From NCBI GenBank assembly GCA_036346405.1, contig CM070546.1, forward strand, positions 107,390,826 through 107,454,825: a stretch of DNA of 64,000 bases, in the 5' to 3' direction. This document shows, piece after piece, positions 21,665-33,706 of this stretch. Position 1 is the stretch's first letter; each line of letters begins with the position of its first letter. The translations under genes and the position numbers were made by a program. This DNA comes from Phyllostachys edulis (Eukaryota; Streptophyta; Magnoliopsida; Poales; Poaceae). The notes below the pieces were generated by a model. It was given only the letters and a program-made list of their open reading frames with translations, was not told where the DNA came from and did not search any database.

Positions 21665-22480
21665 GATATGCAAGTTGCAACACTCACATTGGAATTGGTA
21701 AGTTATGACATGTTGATTACCTATCAAATCATCACCTGGATTTGATTTTGGCACGTTGTTGGATTTACTGGCAAAACAAAGTCGACGGGATGATTTGAAA
21801 TCTCTTGGTTATGTTCTTCTATATTTTATCTGAGGGTGGTAGGCTTGTATTTCTGCTGTTTGGTAGGGCATACTAGTATACTACGATGCTGCTTGTGGCG
21901 AAGTGTGCTAGACGCATCTGGGATTGCATTGTGCTTAAAAATCACTAGTGAAACAATTGTGCTTATTGTAGCTGTAATGATGAACTGAAATTGGTAAGCT
22001 CAAAACAAGCTTTATAGCACAGGATCTTATAAAGTTGTAAGTTTTGTCAACAAGCACCATTATTGCCGTGATTTGTACTAAAATTTCCTAGAACAAACTC
22101 AGACGTATGAAACCTCATCACAAAGCGACTTCCCACTTCTATCTCAGAAGTTCTATCATTAACAAGTAGCAACTATTTGACAAGGATTACTATATATGTA
22201 ATATCAACACTGCAGAATATTTGTGCTACTAGTTTACTTAAAATCCACAATAATTCTCTCAAGTTCCACCATCAAATTGTTGGCAATCTCGCTTGCCCGT
22301 GACATGCTTTCAAGTAATAGTGTTTGATATCCACCTCGATTAGTTTAGGTGTAATATGAAAGCTTTCGTAATTTTGAATTATCATTATCATTATCTATTT
22401 TACTTTGCTTCATTCTAATTACTTTGGTATGTATTGTGTGAAGTCTACCTTGGCAGGACTAAAAGTCGCAACAAAGAAGC
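21665..22480 (+). pseudogene. Two tiny candidate exons of the same gene
   Basis: GCAG|...|GTAAG brackets 33 bases at 21665-21697 (reading DMQVATLTLEL), and GGCAG|...|GTAAG brackets 24 bases at 22457-22480. Spliced in the simplest phase, the second introduces a stop, so either decay or a different phase applies. The surrounding AT-rich sequence looks intronic. Confidence 0.25.
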
Positions 22481-23371
22481 GTAAGTATGACAAGATATGT
22501 GAGAAAAAGCTTTCAACGCCCATTGAGGTTTATCTCTCACAAACATAATAAACCAAGCTTCGAAGAACAAGTACTCTTGTATTTGTTCTTGACCAAAAAT
22601 ACTTTTACTAGGTGTTATGCAAATCATGTCCGTGGAATTTGCATCTTACTTCCACTATCGCCATTCGTTGACATTCGATCACGTCCGATTATGCATTTGT
22701 GAAACACCTTTTTGCGATTTGTTTACTCGCCAAGGTATTCAGATTTTTATCCAATATCTTGCTCATCTTTTAACAAAGTTATGAGTTAGATTATGTCTTC
22801 GATCGACTGCTTTTTGAAATATAAACAAGGCCGTAAGCCCTAGGTACTTTATCACGGGTTACAATTACCTACATTTAAGAAGTTTCAATTTATCACAGTT
22901 ACTTTTAACATTACGTTTTAATTTACCTTAAATCTACCATCCATTAATTTTGAGGATAATTTTGACTATTTTGTGATGCCATCAATGCATGGTGTATCAG
23001 GGGCACTAACATGGCACCTCAATCTTTGGATTGCTAGCACAATATCTTCAAAGGTCGAGCGATCAAGGAAGTGTCTAGTTGGGCATGTTCCCTAACAAAC
23101 TTTCTCATTACTCATTTCTACGCCTATTCGATATATTTTATTGCCTAACTGCGCATCGAATCAGAACGAAACCCGCTTGCGTGATTTTTCTACAAACCTT
23201 GCAACTATGAACTATTTGTGAAGCAATCACTCAACATGGAGATGGCTATTGTAATTGCTCGAGTATGCCTATTTTCACTTATCACAATTCTATGAATGGT
23301 TGAACTTCCTTTATAGTTTTTTGGATAGTCAATTAGCTGCTACAAAACTCCTTGGGTCAGTTTTTGTTTAG

Positions 23372-23587
23372 GTGTTATGCATACATACCCCGGCTGGTGG
23401 TGGTGCAAAGAATTACGCGCCTATTTCACGAGGAGAAGAAGGTGAGCTATCATACATCTAGACAACACTTTTATTTGCACAACTAATACTGTGTTCAATA
23501 ACTTACAAATATTTTTTGGTTGACTATCCTCAGGAGGAGGCTAAGGAAGAGAGTGATGATGACATGGGTTTCAGCTTGTTCGATTGA
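23372..23587 (+). pseudogene. Terminal exons with acidic ribosomal P-protein-like C-terminus
   Basis: An AG acceptor at 23370-23371 opens a 70-base exon ending at GAAGAAG|GTGAGC (23441/23442). An acceptor CAG at 23531-23533 opens the last exon, 23534-23587. Joined, they read HEEKK and then EEAKEESDDDMGFSLFD, followed by TGA. ESDDDMGFSLFD at the extreme C-terminus is the signature of eukaryotic 60S stalk P-proteins (P0/P1/P2/P3), which recruit elongation factors. The preceding sequence only weakly resembles the Gly/Ala hinge. No stalk N-terminal domain is present, so this is a fragment or a chimeric gene end. AATTT- and TTTG-rich sequence to about 23860 may be its 3' UTR. Confidence 0.5.
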
Positions 23588-23899
23588 GCAATCCGAGCCC
23601 AGTTGTTAGCAAATTCTTCTAGTCTTCCAAAGACTATCTTATGTTATGTATGTCTTTTAGGTTTTCAGTACAAGAGGTACTCAAGTTGAGGATTTTGATA
23701 TTTGATGTTATGGGAATTTAGCATGTGTCATGAGAACCACAAACATCTTCGGATGGCCTTGTTAGAATGAAACTGTTTCTACATTCTATTCCCATGCTTA
23801 TTTGATTTTGTTGTTGATTGTTCATTGCAATTATGCTTCATAGAACCACAAACCGCTAGCTCGAACCCTGACTGGGCAATCAAAATAGGCTACACCCAA

Positions 23900-24287
23900 A
23901 AAAAATTGAGCCTGCAATTTGGGTTAACCTAAAATAAGTTGGGCCTACAAAATGGAATCAAAATGGGCCTTGTAGAAATTATGACGAAAATTTACATGAG
24001 CCTAACTCACATTATGACGGTAGACATCGTCACAAACCAACAGACACGTCAAATCCTGCGTGGCCCGACCAGGCTACCAATGACAACAAGAATCTGACAT
24101 GGCAGCGTCATAAAATTCGTGGTCTGTGACGATTTCGCTATTTCGTCACAGAAACCAATCAGCGACGCACTATAGGTGATGATTCAATTTTTCGTCATGG
24201 GAGCGTCACATATCTCATACCGTGACAAAAAAAACACAGATCCGTGTCGAATTCTGATTGTCACCGTTCAGCAGATTTCTTGTAGTG
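23900..24287 (-). mobile_element. CACTA transposon end (fragment)
   Basis: The segment ends TTTCTTGTAGTG at 24287, the complement of CACTACAAGAAA, the hallmark CACTA terminus. Subterminal sequence repeats CGTCACAG/TGTGACGA motifs as usual for the superfamily (24120-24235). The opposite terminus was not found, so only an end or a deletion derivative is present. Confidence 0.65.
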
Positions 24288-24802
24288 TTTGCTAATCATA
24301 TCACATGTGACTCTTGTTTGTTGGGCGGCATCTCTATGCCCCGGCGACCAATATTATGCCCCAAGGCCCAAAACTATTTTGACAGCCTTGTCAAGTTAAA
24401 CCAACACTATGCATGTGGGTGTCCGACACCCACTCCATCTTATTAAGATAGTTAATAGCACCCTACTTTGGTAGACTTACCAATTCACGATCAAAATCAT
24501 GATGGTCGCAGCAATTGGAAAGGCATCAAATTAACTTAATATTTCTTGAGGGATACTATTCTACCATGTTAAAACATCTAATGATAAAACATGATCAAAT
24601 AGTATAACAGGAATAAACAAAAACATTCACAGATAATCAAATTAAACTGTGAAATAGTATGTCCCTTAACATGTCGATCTCCATCAGCATGCTTCTTGTT
24701 CTCCGACCACATTCATCTACTAAGCAATTACTTCTAAGAGCTAGTAATGAATTACATCGGATAATATCAAGCATCACATGTCGGCACGCAGACCGTTATA
24801 CA
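24288..24802 (-). mobile_element. Internal leader of BARE-like Copia, distal part
   Basis: AT-rich non-coding sequence continuous, across the hAT insertion at 24803-26842, with the sequence next to the PBS at 27447. No gag frame was found. The left border with the CACTA end at 24287 suggests truncation. Confidence 0.4.
24795..24802. repeat. 8-bp TSD GTTATACA, left copy
   Basis: Identical to 26843-26850 and flanks the hAT element. Confidence 0.95.
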
Positions 24803-25268
24803 CAGGGCTGGCCAAACGGGTCGCCCGGCCCCGCACGGCATGGGCCCGGCTAGGCATGGCCCATTTAGGCACGGCCCATTCTGGCCCAACTACTATTCGT
24901 GCCGTGGCAGGCCGGTCCACTGGTTGGGGTGGCGGTCCAGGCACGATTCGTCGGGCATTCGTGCGTCTTTGGTCGGCCCCGTTCGCTCAAATTGTCGGGC
25001 GGATGTGCCTGTTTGGCCCATCAAAACAAAAAAAATCCAAAAAAAAATCTAGAAAAATTAGAAAAATGTGTACAATTCAGAAGTAGACATGAAAATTAAA
25101 AAAATGAGATAATCATATTGAAAATATAATAAAGAGCTTTATTAATGTCCAACTGGCTGCCTCGTTAAAACCTTCGCCAAGTAAAAACTCAAAATGAGAA
25201 AACCTTGGCAAAGGAAAAAGAGTACAGCCTATTGCTCTACAATTCTACATACATGATACATCTTTGTT

Positions 25269-25929
25269 CTATGTGTCGGTGTCATTGTCTAAGTATAGAT
25301 TTTCGAACACCTCTGACAACTTTGGATTTTCCACAGAGTGTTGTGTTCGTGAATCAGCTTGTTCCCAATCCTTCACAGTTAGAAGGATCTCCACCATCTC
25401 ACTTATGAGACTTGTTCTTATCTCCTCCAATATTCTTTCAGAAAGACTGAAAGCAGACTCGGAGGAAACCGTAGAGACAGGAACAGTTAACATATCACGT
25501 GCAAGTATGGATAGCACGGGATATGTTAACTTATGGGCTTGCCACCATTGCAAGATGCCGAAGCCTTCTGAGTTGAAATCCACTGTATCGCTGTCCAGAT
25601 AGGTGGATAGTTCTCCGCTCCTTGTGGGTCTTGGCTGAGTAGGCGTTGGTGTAGAAAAAGAAAAAGAAGCCCTGGACCTGGACATGGAGGAAGAGGCACC
25701 GAAGATCGTGCCCCACATATTTGTCTTCCCACTTGAGGTAGGGGCTACTAGAGGTCATTGCGAACGGACTCCCCAAAACCTATTTTCATACCTTTGGTAA
25801 ACCTCGTATAACCGAGAAGGGACTTCTGCAAAATAGTCAGTATAGTCTAGCCCCGTAGCATCACTAAGAAGATCAAATACAGTACCAAATGCATCAATTA
25901 TAGCCCTAGGATCTAAAAGAAATGCAAAT
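25269..25929 (-). pseudogene. hAT transposase C-terminal part including dimerisation domain
   Basis: Starting about 25929 on the minus strand the frame reads FAFLLDPRAIIDAFG...YFAEVPSRLYEVY, a conserved hAT region. It meets one in-frame TGA (near 25757) and then runs open to 25269. The hATC dimerisation motif is clear: LQWWQAHKLTYPVLSILARD, then VSTVSSESAFSLSERILEE and VEILLTVKDW. In the family this domain is needed for transposase oligomerisation in the nucleus. The RNase H-like catalytic core and BED finger are absent. Confidence 0.85.
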
Positions 25930-26059
25930 GCATATAGGTAAGGGATTTCTCTTCAATATTTAAGGTATTTTTCGGGCCGTGCCCCCTGTGCCCGTCCTTC
26001 TTCTCCCCCAACCCCCTCTCGCCTCAGCTTGCCCACGTCGCGGCGGCAGCCAAGACGGC

Positions 26060-26535
26060 CTCACCGACCCCGCCGCCTCCTTGCCTCCCCGCAACCCCGC
26101 TGCCTCGACGTCGTCGACGACCCCACCGCCTCCCCATGACCCTTCCGCCTCCTCGCCTCCCTGCGACCCCGCTGCCTCAATGTCGTCGATGACCCTGCCA
26201 CCTCCTCGCCTCCCCGCGACCCCACTGCCTCGACAACCCCACCGCCTCCTCGCCTCCCAGCGACCCCGCCACCTCCTCACCTCCCTGCGACCCCGCCACC
26301 TTGACGACCCCGCCGCCTCCTCGCCTCCCTGTGACCCCGCCACCTTGACGACCCCGCCGCCTCCTCGCCTCCCCGCGACCCTGCTACCTCCTCGCATCCC
26401 CGCGACCCTGTCGCCTCGACGTCGTCAACGACCCCACCGCCTCCTCACCTCCCCGCGAACCCACCACCTCGATGACCCTGCTGCCTCGTCGACCCCGTCG
26501 CCTCCTCGCCCCCGCCGCCTCGACGACCCCACGTA
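26060..26535. repeat. GC-rich minisatellite within the hAT element
   Basis: Imperfect repetition of GCCTCCTCGCCTCCCCGCGACCC-like blocks with GCCTCGACG/TTGACGACC connectors. It yields long Pro/Arg-rich frames on both strands that are by-products of composition. Confidence 0.85.
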
Positions 26536-26842
26536 GCTCCGTGCGATGCCCTCCTCCTCCCTCCGCTCTGGCAGACCACGCAGCACCGTGCATCGCGACG
26601 CCCTCCTCCTCCCTTTGCTCCGACGCCGCCTCCTCCGGCCCTCTGCCTCCCCGCAGCAGTGCCTCTTGGGCCACATGGGTCATGTCGTGCCTGGCATGGC
26701 CCGGCACTATTCGTGCCATGCCGGGTCGGCCCACCATGCCGAGGTGGCGGCCCAGGCACGACCCATGAACAGTGCAGGCCATGCCATGCTTGGGCTGGGC
26801 CTACAGTGTCGTGCCTCGTGCTGACCCATTTGGCCAGCTCTG

Positions 26843-27460
26843 GTTATACAATAATATATAGCTCAATGGCTATCACACAGCATGACATGCAGGCCATGTG
26901 AAATCCATTCATGCATCACATACACAATGGGCCATACTAGTCACATCAAACCCTGCAAAAAATGAGTTATGCATAGAATCCAATTATATCGGGTCACATG
27001 AACGCATACTATCTATAACGCGCGGTACGATTACCCAGCACGGCGGTCCATATTAACCTGATCTAGGCACATGAATCTTATTCACGTAATCGAGCCTTGG
27101 AAATCATCAGATTAATCATATTAACCCTATTCTGAACCAATCTGATCACAGCCTTGATACGACCATGCACTACGGCATACTCCGGTGACGGAATTCTGAC
27201 CGCTAGGAGTATCATGCAAGGCAGTCGTAAAGAAGCGCTACAAACCATCTGGTCCTTTTAGCTCATACCTCCTCATAGACCCATCTACTACCGTCGAAAA
27301 CTCGATCGATCTTATCGACTAGTCCCAAGACCGTTCCATTCACATGAACCGATCTAGGTTACCATACCAAACCAGTAATAGATCCAATCTACTACTACCA
27401 TATATCCAGTATATGCAACCGATCTAGATTAAAAACTATGCAGGATGGCTTTGATACCAC
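26843..27460 (-). mobile_element. Internal leader of BARE-like Copia next to its PBS
   Basis: Begins with the right TSD copy of the hAT (GTTATACA, 26843-26850) and runs to the PBS. No coding frame of note. Read on the minus strand it is the untranslated leader that would precede gag. Confidence 0.5.
27447..27459 (-). promoter_or_regulatory. Primer binding site, BARE-like Copia
   Basis: GGCTTTGATACCA on the plus strand is TGGTATCAAAGCC on the minus strand, a tRNA-Met-type PBS one base from the LTR end at 27461. Confidence 0.8.
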
Positions 27461-29053
27461 TGAAGGGATACGGGTAGGCTACGATAGCAGCAATTCAAAA
27501 ATCCGACCACATAAACCAGGAAGCCAAACAAGAAGATGATCATAGATAGTTACCACCAAACGCGCAGAGCAGTGGAAGAAGAGTTGGAGCAGCCTGATCC
27601 AACGAAGAGCGCCTCGATGAAGTGGTCGTAGACGATCGACCAACGTCCACGTGAGTCGATTGTCTCCTCCAGCAACCTCTGTAGTTCCTTGTAAAGACTG
27701 CGGATCGTCCTCAAGCGCAACAGCAATCGCAATAGCGCCTCTACGGCATCCACACGTTCAGGGAAAGAACAACCGTACGCCGGTGTGCTAGCACCAAATC
27801 ATACAGTAGAGCTATCAGGAAGATGGCGGCTAGGGTCTCAGTGGAACAACTCACGTGTATCACCCGTGCCCAATAGCCTAAAGCATCTCCTTATATAGTG
27901 CCCGTGACGAATCCTATCTGAGCACGTTTCACAATTGTATCCGTACTAATCTGTTCCAACCCGTTAAGTGTGCGACCCGTTAGGTTTATGCGTAATCGGT
28001 TGTGACTCGGAAATTCCTTTCCGATCACAAGTCGTCAGTGGCACCTAGCAGGACATAACGATTCCCGAATACACACAAATTATATCAGACGAACCTTAAT
28101 GCAATATGATCTAGACCAGGTCCTTATCACTTACAACTAGCTCATATCTCTATACGACCAGTTCGTATTTAGTCATGACCAGTTCGTAACTCCTTACGAC
28201 TAGGTTTCAACCATTCTGTGATTACGTTCGACCAGTCTACGACCAGCTCGTATATTCATACGACCAGTCCGTAACCGATCGAACTAAGTGACCTACTAAT
28301 GTATACTCCCTTTGCCTCACGATATCTGGTTGAACTCCAGGTGAGATGTTATGTCATCCATGGACTATTCAATACTTTCTCGATCGAGTGTCGGATAACT
28401 TCACGTGGTCGAACACTTCGACCACTAGTGGCATGACCATGCACTTTCTTTATCCGACCACATCGAGGGTCCCAGAGATATCTCTCCTGTTATATAAGGA
28501 GGGGCAAATCCCATATCTGACCAGTCACATTCCTCCGCATGTTTCACAGCATACCTGAAAGCTACTTTTATAACTACCCAGTTACGGAGTAGCGTTTGGT
28601 AACTCCAAAGTGTACTCTTACACATGTAGGAAACCATGCTGATCTCAGGTCTACGGATTATACATCATCATTGCTTGAGACCAACTGATGACACATGAAA
28701 TCATAACAATCTCAGTAGTGTCTCAAGGTGGGTCAATCCAACACCATGTTCTCCAACATGTGCTCACATTATTGATTCGATATCCCTATATCTATGATCG
28801 GTAAAACATGGTCATCAATCAATACATGTGCTGGTCGATAGGATCACTGATGTTCCGATCAGTGACATCCGACCAGGGATACTTTTAGAATGACATCATA
28901 TATGTTAAAAGAACTTCACCAACAAGTCACATACTTGTTAATCTTCATAACCAATGATTCATTCAAGGAACAAAATAACATTTATTCAATAACTCATAAA
29001 CATAGACGTGATACAATCATCTCTATGATTGCCTCTAGGGCATATCACCAACA
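27461..29053 (-). mobile_element. 5' LTR of a BARE/Angela-like Copia element
   Basis: On the minus strand it starts TGTTGGTGATATGCCCTAG, close to the well-known start of BARE/Angela LTRs (TGTTGG...ATGCCCTAGAGGCAAT). It ends CCCTTCA at 27461 next to the PBS. Length is 1593 bp. A minus-strand TATATAA lies at 27891-27897. The U3 is rich in ACGACCAG(T/C)TCGTA and GGTCGA motifs (28140-28470). A related LTR reaches the window end from 63446. The element's gag and pol are not in the window. Confidence 0.8.
28405..28425. repeat. Inverted repeat GTGGTCGA / TCGACCAC in the LTR
   Basis: Perfect 8-base arms around ACACT, among many GACCA/TGGTC motifs of this LTR. Confidence 0.8.
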
Positions 29054-29056
29054 GTG

Positions 29057-31103
29057 TAGGACATGTTGAAGTAGATGAAGGGACTTGCATGGGAGAAGTT
29101 GAGCCTGATGCGAAGAAGTAGAAGAAACGTACCTCCAAGGTTTGGAAGCACTACTCTAAGTACTCAGTGATTGTTAAGACAAAAGATGGTGGGTAGGAGA
29201 TACATATTTGGACGAAATGCAAGAAATGTCCTCACAAAGCTCGAGTTGAGACCACAAGGGGAACGAAGGTATTGTGGAATCACGTGGGATTCAAGCATGT
29301 CGTAAAGCAAGGCCAATAATAGCTACAATTTGAGAATGATGAAGGTGGAGAAAATAGTGCAGTTGTTCAAACTTACATGTATGACGCTGAAGCTAGCATG
29401 AGGAAGTTCTATTTGGCACTAGTTATGCATGAATCCCTTTGTTTTGGTTGAGCACGAGTACCTTGTTGATTTCATCAAGTCTCTCTATCCTGGTTTTTCG
29501 TTCAAGAGTCGCACAACCACTAGAAATAAATATTGGAAATGTTTGGAGATGAAAAGAAGAAGTTGTATGAACAACTAAAATCTCTTTCTTGTCGATTTTC
29601 TACAACTATGGACATATGAACATCTAATCAAAATAAATGTTATATGTGCATCACTGTGCTTTGGATTGATGATAACTGACATATACAAAAAAGAATTGTT
29701 AAATTCATTCATGTGAAAGGAAACCATACAGGGACAAATCTAGCAACTGAATTTGCCAAGGGTGTCATGTCTTGGAACATTGAGAACAAGTTATGTGCTC
29801 TCACTCTAGACAATACATCATCCAATGATAAATGTGTTAGAGAAGTTGTGGTGGAGCTTAAAAAGCGTTCCCCCTTGATATGTTTATGTCACAAACTAAA
29901 CCTTGTCGCTCAAGCTGGCTTGAAAGTAATTGCATCTTCAGTTTAGAATATTAGAACTACTATTGTTATTGTGAAGAATTCTCCAATGCAATGGGAGAAA
30001 TTTCATAAGCACGCAGCAGAATGCGACTTAGATAATAAATCTGATCTTCCATTGGATGTGCTAACAAAGTGGAACTCCACATATGAAATATTGAGCCATG
30101 CTATTTACTACAGGAGGGCTTTTGAAAATCTATTATTCTTGAATGAGGGTAAATATGAGAAGTGTTCTTCGACAAATGAGGAATGGGATATGGTGGATGC
30201 ACTATGCAAGTGTTTGCAGAAATTCAATGATGCTATTGTGATTTTTTTTTTCTGGAAATCAATATCCAACAACAAACCTGTTTTGGTGGAAATTTTGTGA
30301 GATTAAGATGGCACTTGCAGAATGGTGTGAAAATGCTGATGTCACAATTTCTGTATGGCAGAGGCTATGAAAGCCAAATATGACAAGTATTGGGGCAAGT
30401 CCAACATAGCTCTTGTTGTGGCATGCTTTCTTGATCCTAGATACAAGAAAAAACTCGTGGAATATTTTATGGGGAGGATTTATCATGAGAGGGTTGCCCA
30501 TGAAGTTAATCGCTTCATGGATGTTGTGAACAAATTGTTCCAAGCTTACTTGTCCAGCACTCCTGAAGCTTCAAAGCCTAATTTTGAAGAAGGACCTTCT
30601 CATCCACATGGTGATGCCGACTTGGGTCTTCATGACATTGAATAGTTCTTGTATGAGGATGCAACTGTGACAAGTTGTGATATGAATGAATTGGAGCTAT
30701 ACCTTAAAGAAAAACCAATTTGGTGGGTTGATCCTACTGGTAAGGGTCCAGAGTTTAACATATTGTCATGGTGGCTCGTGACGTGTTAGATTCAAGTATC
30801 AACCGTTGCTTCAGAGTCGGCCTTTAGTGCTGGTGGGTGTGTTGTTGGTCCATTTCGTAGTCGACTAGAGCCCGAGGTGGTTGATGCTCTAATTTGTATC
30901 AAGGACTGGACAAATTCATCTAGGAAAGGTAATAATAAGTTATTTAGTTCATAGTTTATACCACTTCCAACTTTAGTTTACTAACTTCTTGTCATTTTAA
31001 AATTTTAGGTCTTAAGGAGAAGATAACATCACTTGTTGATGAGTTTGATTTGGAGCTAGAGGATAAACAATGTGCTACTACAAACATGAATGAGGAGGTT
31101 TGA
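29057..31103 (+). pseudogene. hAT transposase (BED finger, core, hATC), decayed
   Basis: Successive frames give a BED zinc finger (VWKHYSKYSVI...CKKCPHKARV...LWNHVGFKHV, 29140-29310). The catalytic-core region follows: LCALTLDNTSSNDKCV and LICLCHKLNLV (29790-29910), then LDVLTKWNSTYEIL (30050-30090) and CFLDPRYKKKLVEYF (30425-30470). Last comes hATC with STVASESAFSAGG and DALICIKDW (30795-30910). A final exon after an intron (30929-31008) ends at TGA 31101-31103. At least six stops and several frame changes break it: e.g. stops near 29119 and 29194, 29944-29946 and 30298-30300. It sits directly beside the Copia LTR end at 29053, so that element may have cut off the hAT 5' end. Confidence 0.85.
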
Positions 31104-32996
31104 TAATTGTTAATTTTGAGTTAATTTAAATGCACTCGTTTGCTCACGTAATTGTATTTAGTTTCTTTGTCAGCATTTTGACATGGTGTTCATCAGATGT
31201 CGAGTAAAATCAAAGTCTGGTATAATTCTTCCCCTATGAACATAATCCCTGCTAATGATTTCATGATTTTTAACAAATTAACATGATAGGAAGTTTTAAA
31301 ACGTATTAGCCAACATTAGTCAATTCATTATCAAGTGGTGCTCTTTGCGATCACTTTTTGGTCAGTTTAATTTGAAGATTTCTTTTTAAGAAAATCAAAG
31401 TTGCCAGATTTGTTTGCCATATCTTAGGAGTAATTTGATGATAGTTGATGGTACCCAAGTGTGCCTTTGAAGTGATCTGTTTGAACTTTGAAGCTTCTTC
31501 TGAGTACAAGTCCTTGCTTTGTGAGCTATGAAGAAATTATCTGAGTTGTGTCTGCTTTACTAATTGCTACTGCTATTGTTTGTTTCTCTTGTCTGGTGGT
31601 ATTTTAAGGCCTTCTGTCAGATTTTGTTATACTGCTTTGGTCCAATTATCATGATCCTCTCCGATGACATAATCTTCTCTAGTTTGTGGGTTTTGAATTT
31701 TGGCTTCATGGATACTAGTGGATTTGGCTTCTGCTATATTGTGTACTCATTCCAGTGTTGCGCCAGTCTTTAACTTGTTGATTCAATGTGTTGTCTTGTA
31801 ATTTATGTTGTATAGTATTGTTAATTAAGCATCTTCTCTGATGTTGAAAACTGTACTTGTTAAATGATATATCGATGCCCTGATTTAGTGTGGAAATATT
31901 TGTTGTAACCTCTCTGCGTTATTGGCATAGTCCTACTTATTATGAACTTTCAATAAATATGATCTTTGTGGAACAATGTAATTAAAACTTGAACCTCATG
32001 TGCCATTGTTTTGTCTCATTTGTATGTCTCAAATGTTGAATTTGCGACCTCATTCAAGTACTAGGATTTTCTGGTAAATTCAAGTACCTCCTGTGCCCTT
32101 TGAATTGAGGTGCATCTCTTAATTTCTACTTATTGTGATGCAAAATATTTTTAGAGTATATCATTCATTTAACTGTGTACGTTTTAAAAAATCTATATTG
32201 TATAGTTCCATCAATGTTTAATTTTAGGGTCAATCTGATGCAAGTTTATCAAGTTTGTTAGGGCATTATGCTTCTATGATTCGGCCAATTATTTTTGTAG
32301 GACGGGATTATGACCGAGGTTGAGATCGATTGAGGCATGATCATAGAGATGACTCGATGCTGTCTACTGCTAGACAAGTATTTTGTGCGGCCAACCACCT
32401 GCTACTTACTTAGCACTTACTATTACTACTTGTGTACTTGTTGTGCTACTCCTACTAGTGATGTACTTGGCTATGACTAGTTGAATTTTGGACCATGACT
32501 ACTTGTGTACTTGTTGTGCTACTCCTACTAGTGATGTACTTGGCTATGACCAGTTGAATTTTGGACCATTTGAGAGTTGTGACTTGTTACTTGCTAGTTA
32601 GTAGTTACTGCTTACTTAACTAGACCTTGTCATGTACTTGCTACTTACTAGTTACTACTTGCTTAACTAGCCTTTGTTGTTGTGTGATGTATTTAAATTT
32701 GCTTGTTAAACTACTAATGTAGTTGCATTTTGGATATGTAGTATGGTTGCTTGATCTTTATTTGTGCGACATATATGGTTTCTGTTTTCGCACAATATCC
32801 GAAAAAGTTCGTGACGGAGACAATCCATATTCAGTTCGGCATGTATTCCCTCCGTATCCGTGACCGAGACTAGCTGCATTCGTATTCGTATCTGGCACTA
32901 TCCATGTTCGACTTCGAATCCGAGAAAAAAAAATGAAAAATGATATGAAAAAAGTGATATCGGGTCCGTATTCACTCCGTTTGCACCTTCGTTACG
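31104..32996 (+). other. 3' non-coding part of the hAT element and unassigned AT-rich sequence
   Basis: No gene was recognised. Around 32790-32990 the sequence repeats CCGTATCCGTGACC, ATTCGTATTCGTATC and similar, typical of hAT subterminal regions. It ends near TCCGTTTGCACC, resembling a decayed hAT terminus. A matching 5' terminus and TSD were not found. Confidence 0.35.
32425..32569. repeat. 73-bp tandem duplication
   Basis: A 73-bp segment beginning ACTACTTGTGTACTTG is present twice in direct succession with about one mismatch, so the duplication is recent relative to its surroundings. Confidence 0.9.
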
Positions 32997-33484
32997 CAGC
33001 CTCTGCAGAGAGCCGAGTCGGGCGTGCTTTTTTCGACCACCGAGGCCCAAAGACGCCTAAGCATGGCATGTCCTGACACGTGGCGGTCATTCGGCACGGC
33101 CGAACGGTGGGCATTGGGCCTAGAAAGCCATTGCGTCGGGCGGCACGCAAGACGGCTCGCCAACTATGTCGTGGCTTAGGTCGGCGGCAAGACGACGGGC
33201 ACGGCCGGCACACCTCCTCTCCTCGCCTCCGCATGCCGCTTTGCCTCGGCTCCGCCTCACCACGGGCTCGCCACCTCGGCCTCGCCGCCTCGCCTCGCCA
33301 TGGGGGAGCCAGGACACGCCGATCAGAGGGGGAGGCGCGGCCGGGTGAGCAAGGGGCCCAGTGGCACCATGGGGATGTGGCAGGGAGTAGGGAGGCACCG
33401 GGAGCCAGGGGTGCGCTGGCCAAGCGGAGCAAGAGGAGGGCGTGGGCGTCGTTGGTGGCGGTGGCTGAGACCAACCCTTTGACT
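32997..33484. other. GC-rich block without recognised gene
   Basis: Frames on both strands are open because of composition and give Arg/Pro/Ala-rich peptides without family motifs. It may belong to the Gypsy LTR to its right or be a separate insertion. Confidence 0.3.
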
Positions 33485-33706
33485 GATCTGTTCTCTTGAG
33501 TTCGACTAGCCCCACTTGTCAGCCTTGATCACTTTTCTCAATTCTTCCACCTCAAAACTCTGTGCGCATTTAATGGTTGTTGTATCACATTAAATGCAGT
33601 CACATCTAAGGTACTTTGTTTTATTCTTTTGATGGCACACACTGTCCTAACCTTGTCCTGTCTACCACCGATCTTTGACACGTTTGCACAAGCCCCTCAT
33701 TGTTTC
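33485..33706 (+). mobile_element. Gypsy LTR (element 4), segment left of solo LTR
   Basis: GACTAGCCCCACTTGTCAG and the following CATTTAATGG...CATTAAATGC stretch resemble the minus strand of element 2 (about 7390-7500), where the TATA comes next. The sequence resumes after the solo LTR at 35621. The last five bases, GTTTC (33702-33706), are the TSD. Confidence 0.6.

Larger units (their letters stand above)
24803..26842 (-). mobile_element. hAT DNA transposon, internally deleted, with 8-bp TSD
   Basis: Terminal inverted repeats CAGGGCTGGCCAAACGGGTC (24803) and, from the other end, CAGAGCTGGCCAAATGGGTC (ending 26842) differ at two of 20 positions. Perfect 8-bp duplications GTTATACA flank them, as expected for hAT. 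Subterminal GGCACGGCCC motifs crowd both ends. Inside are the C-terminal part of a minus-strand transposase and a GC-rich minisatellite. The N-terminal half of the transposase is missing, so the copy is non-autonomous. Confidence 0.95.

Noticed and set aside
25979..26536. 185-codon Pro-rich frame
   Set aside because: Product of the GC-rich minisatellite in the hAT element; both strands are open.
33080..33499. Several overlapping Arg/Gly/Ala-rich frames on both strands
   Set aside because: Composition effect of a GC-rich block, with no domain, start context or splice evidence.
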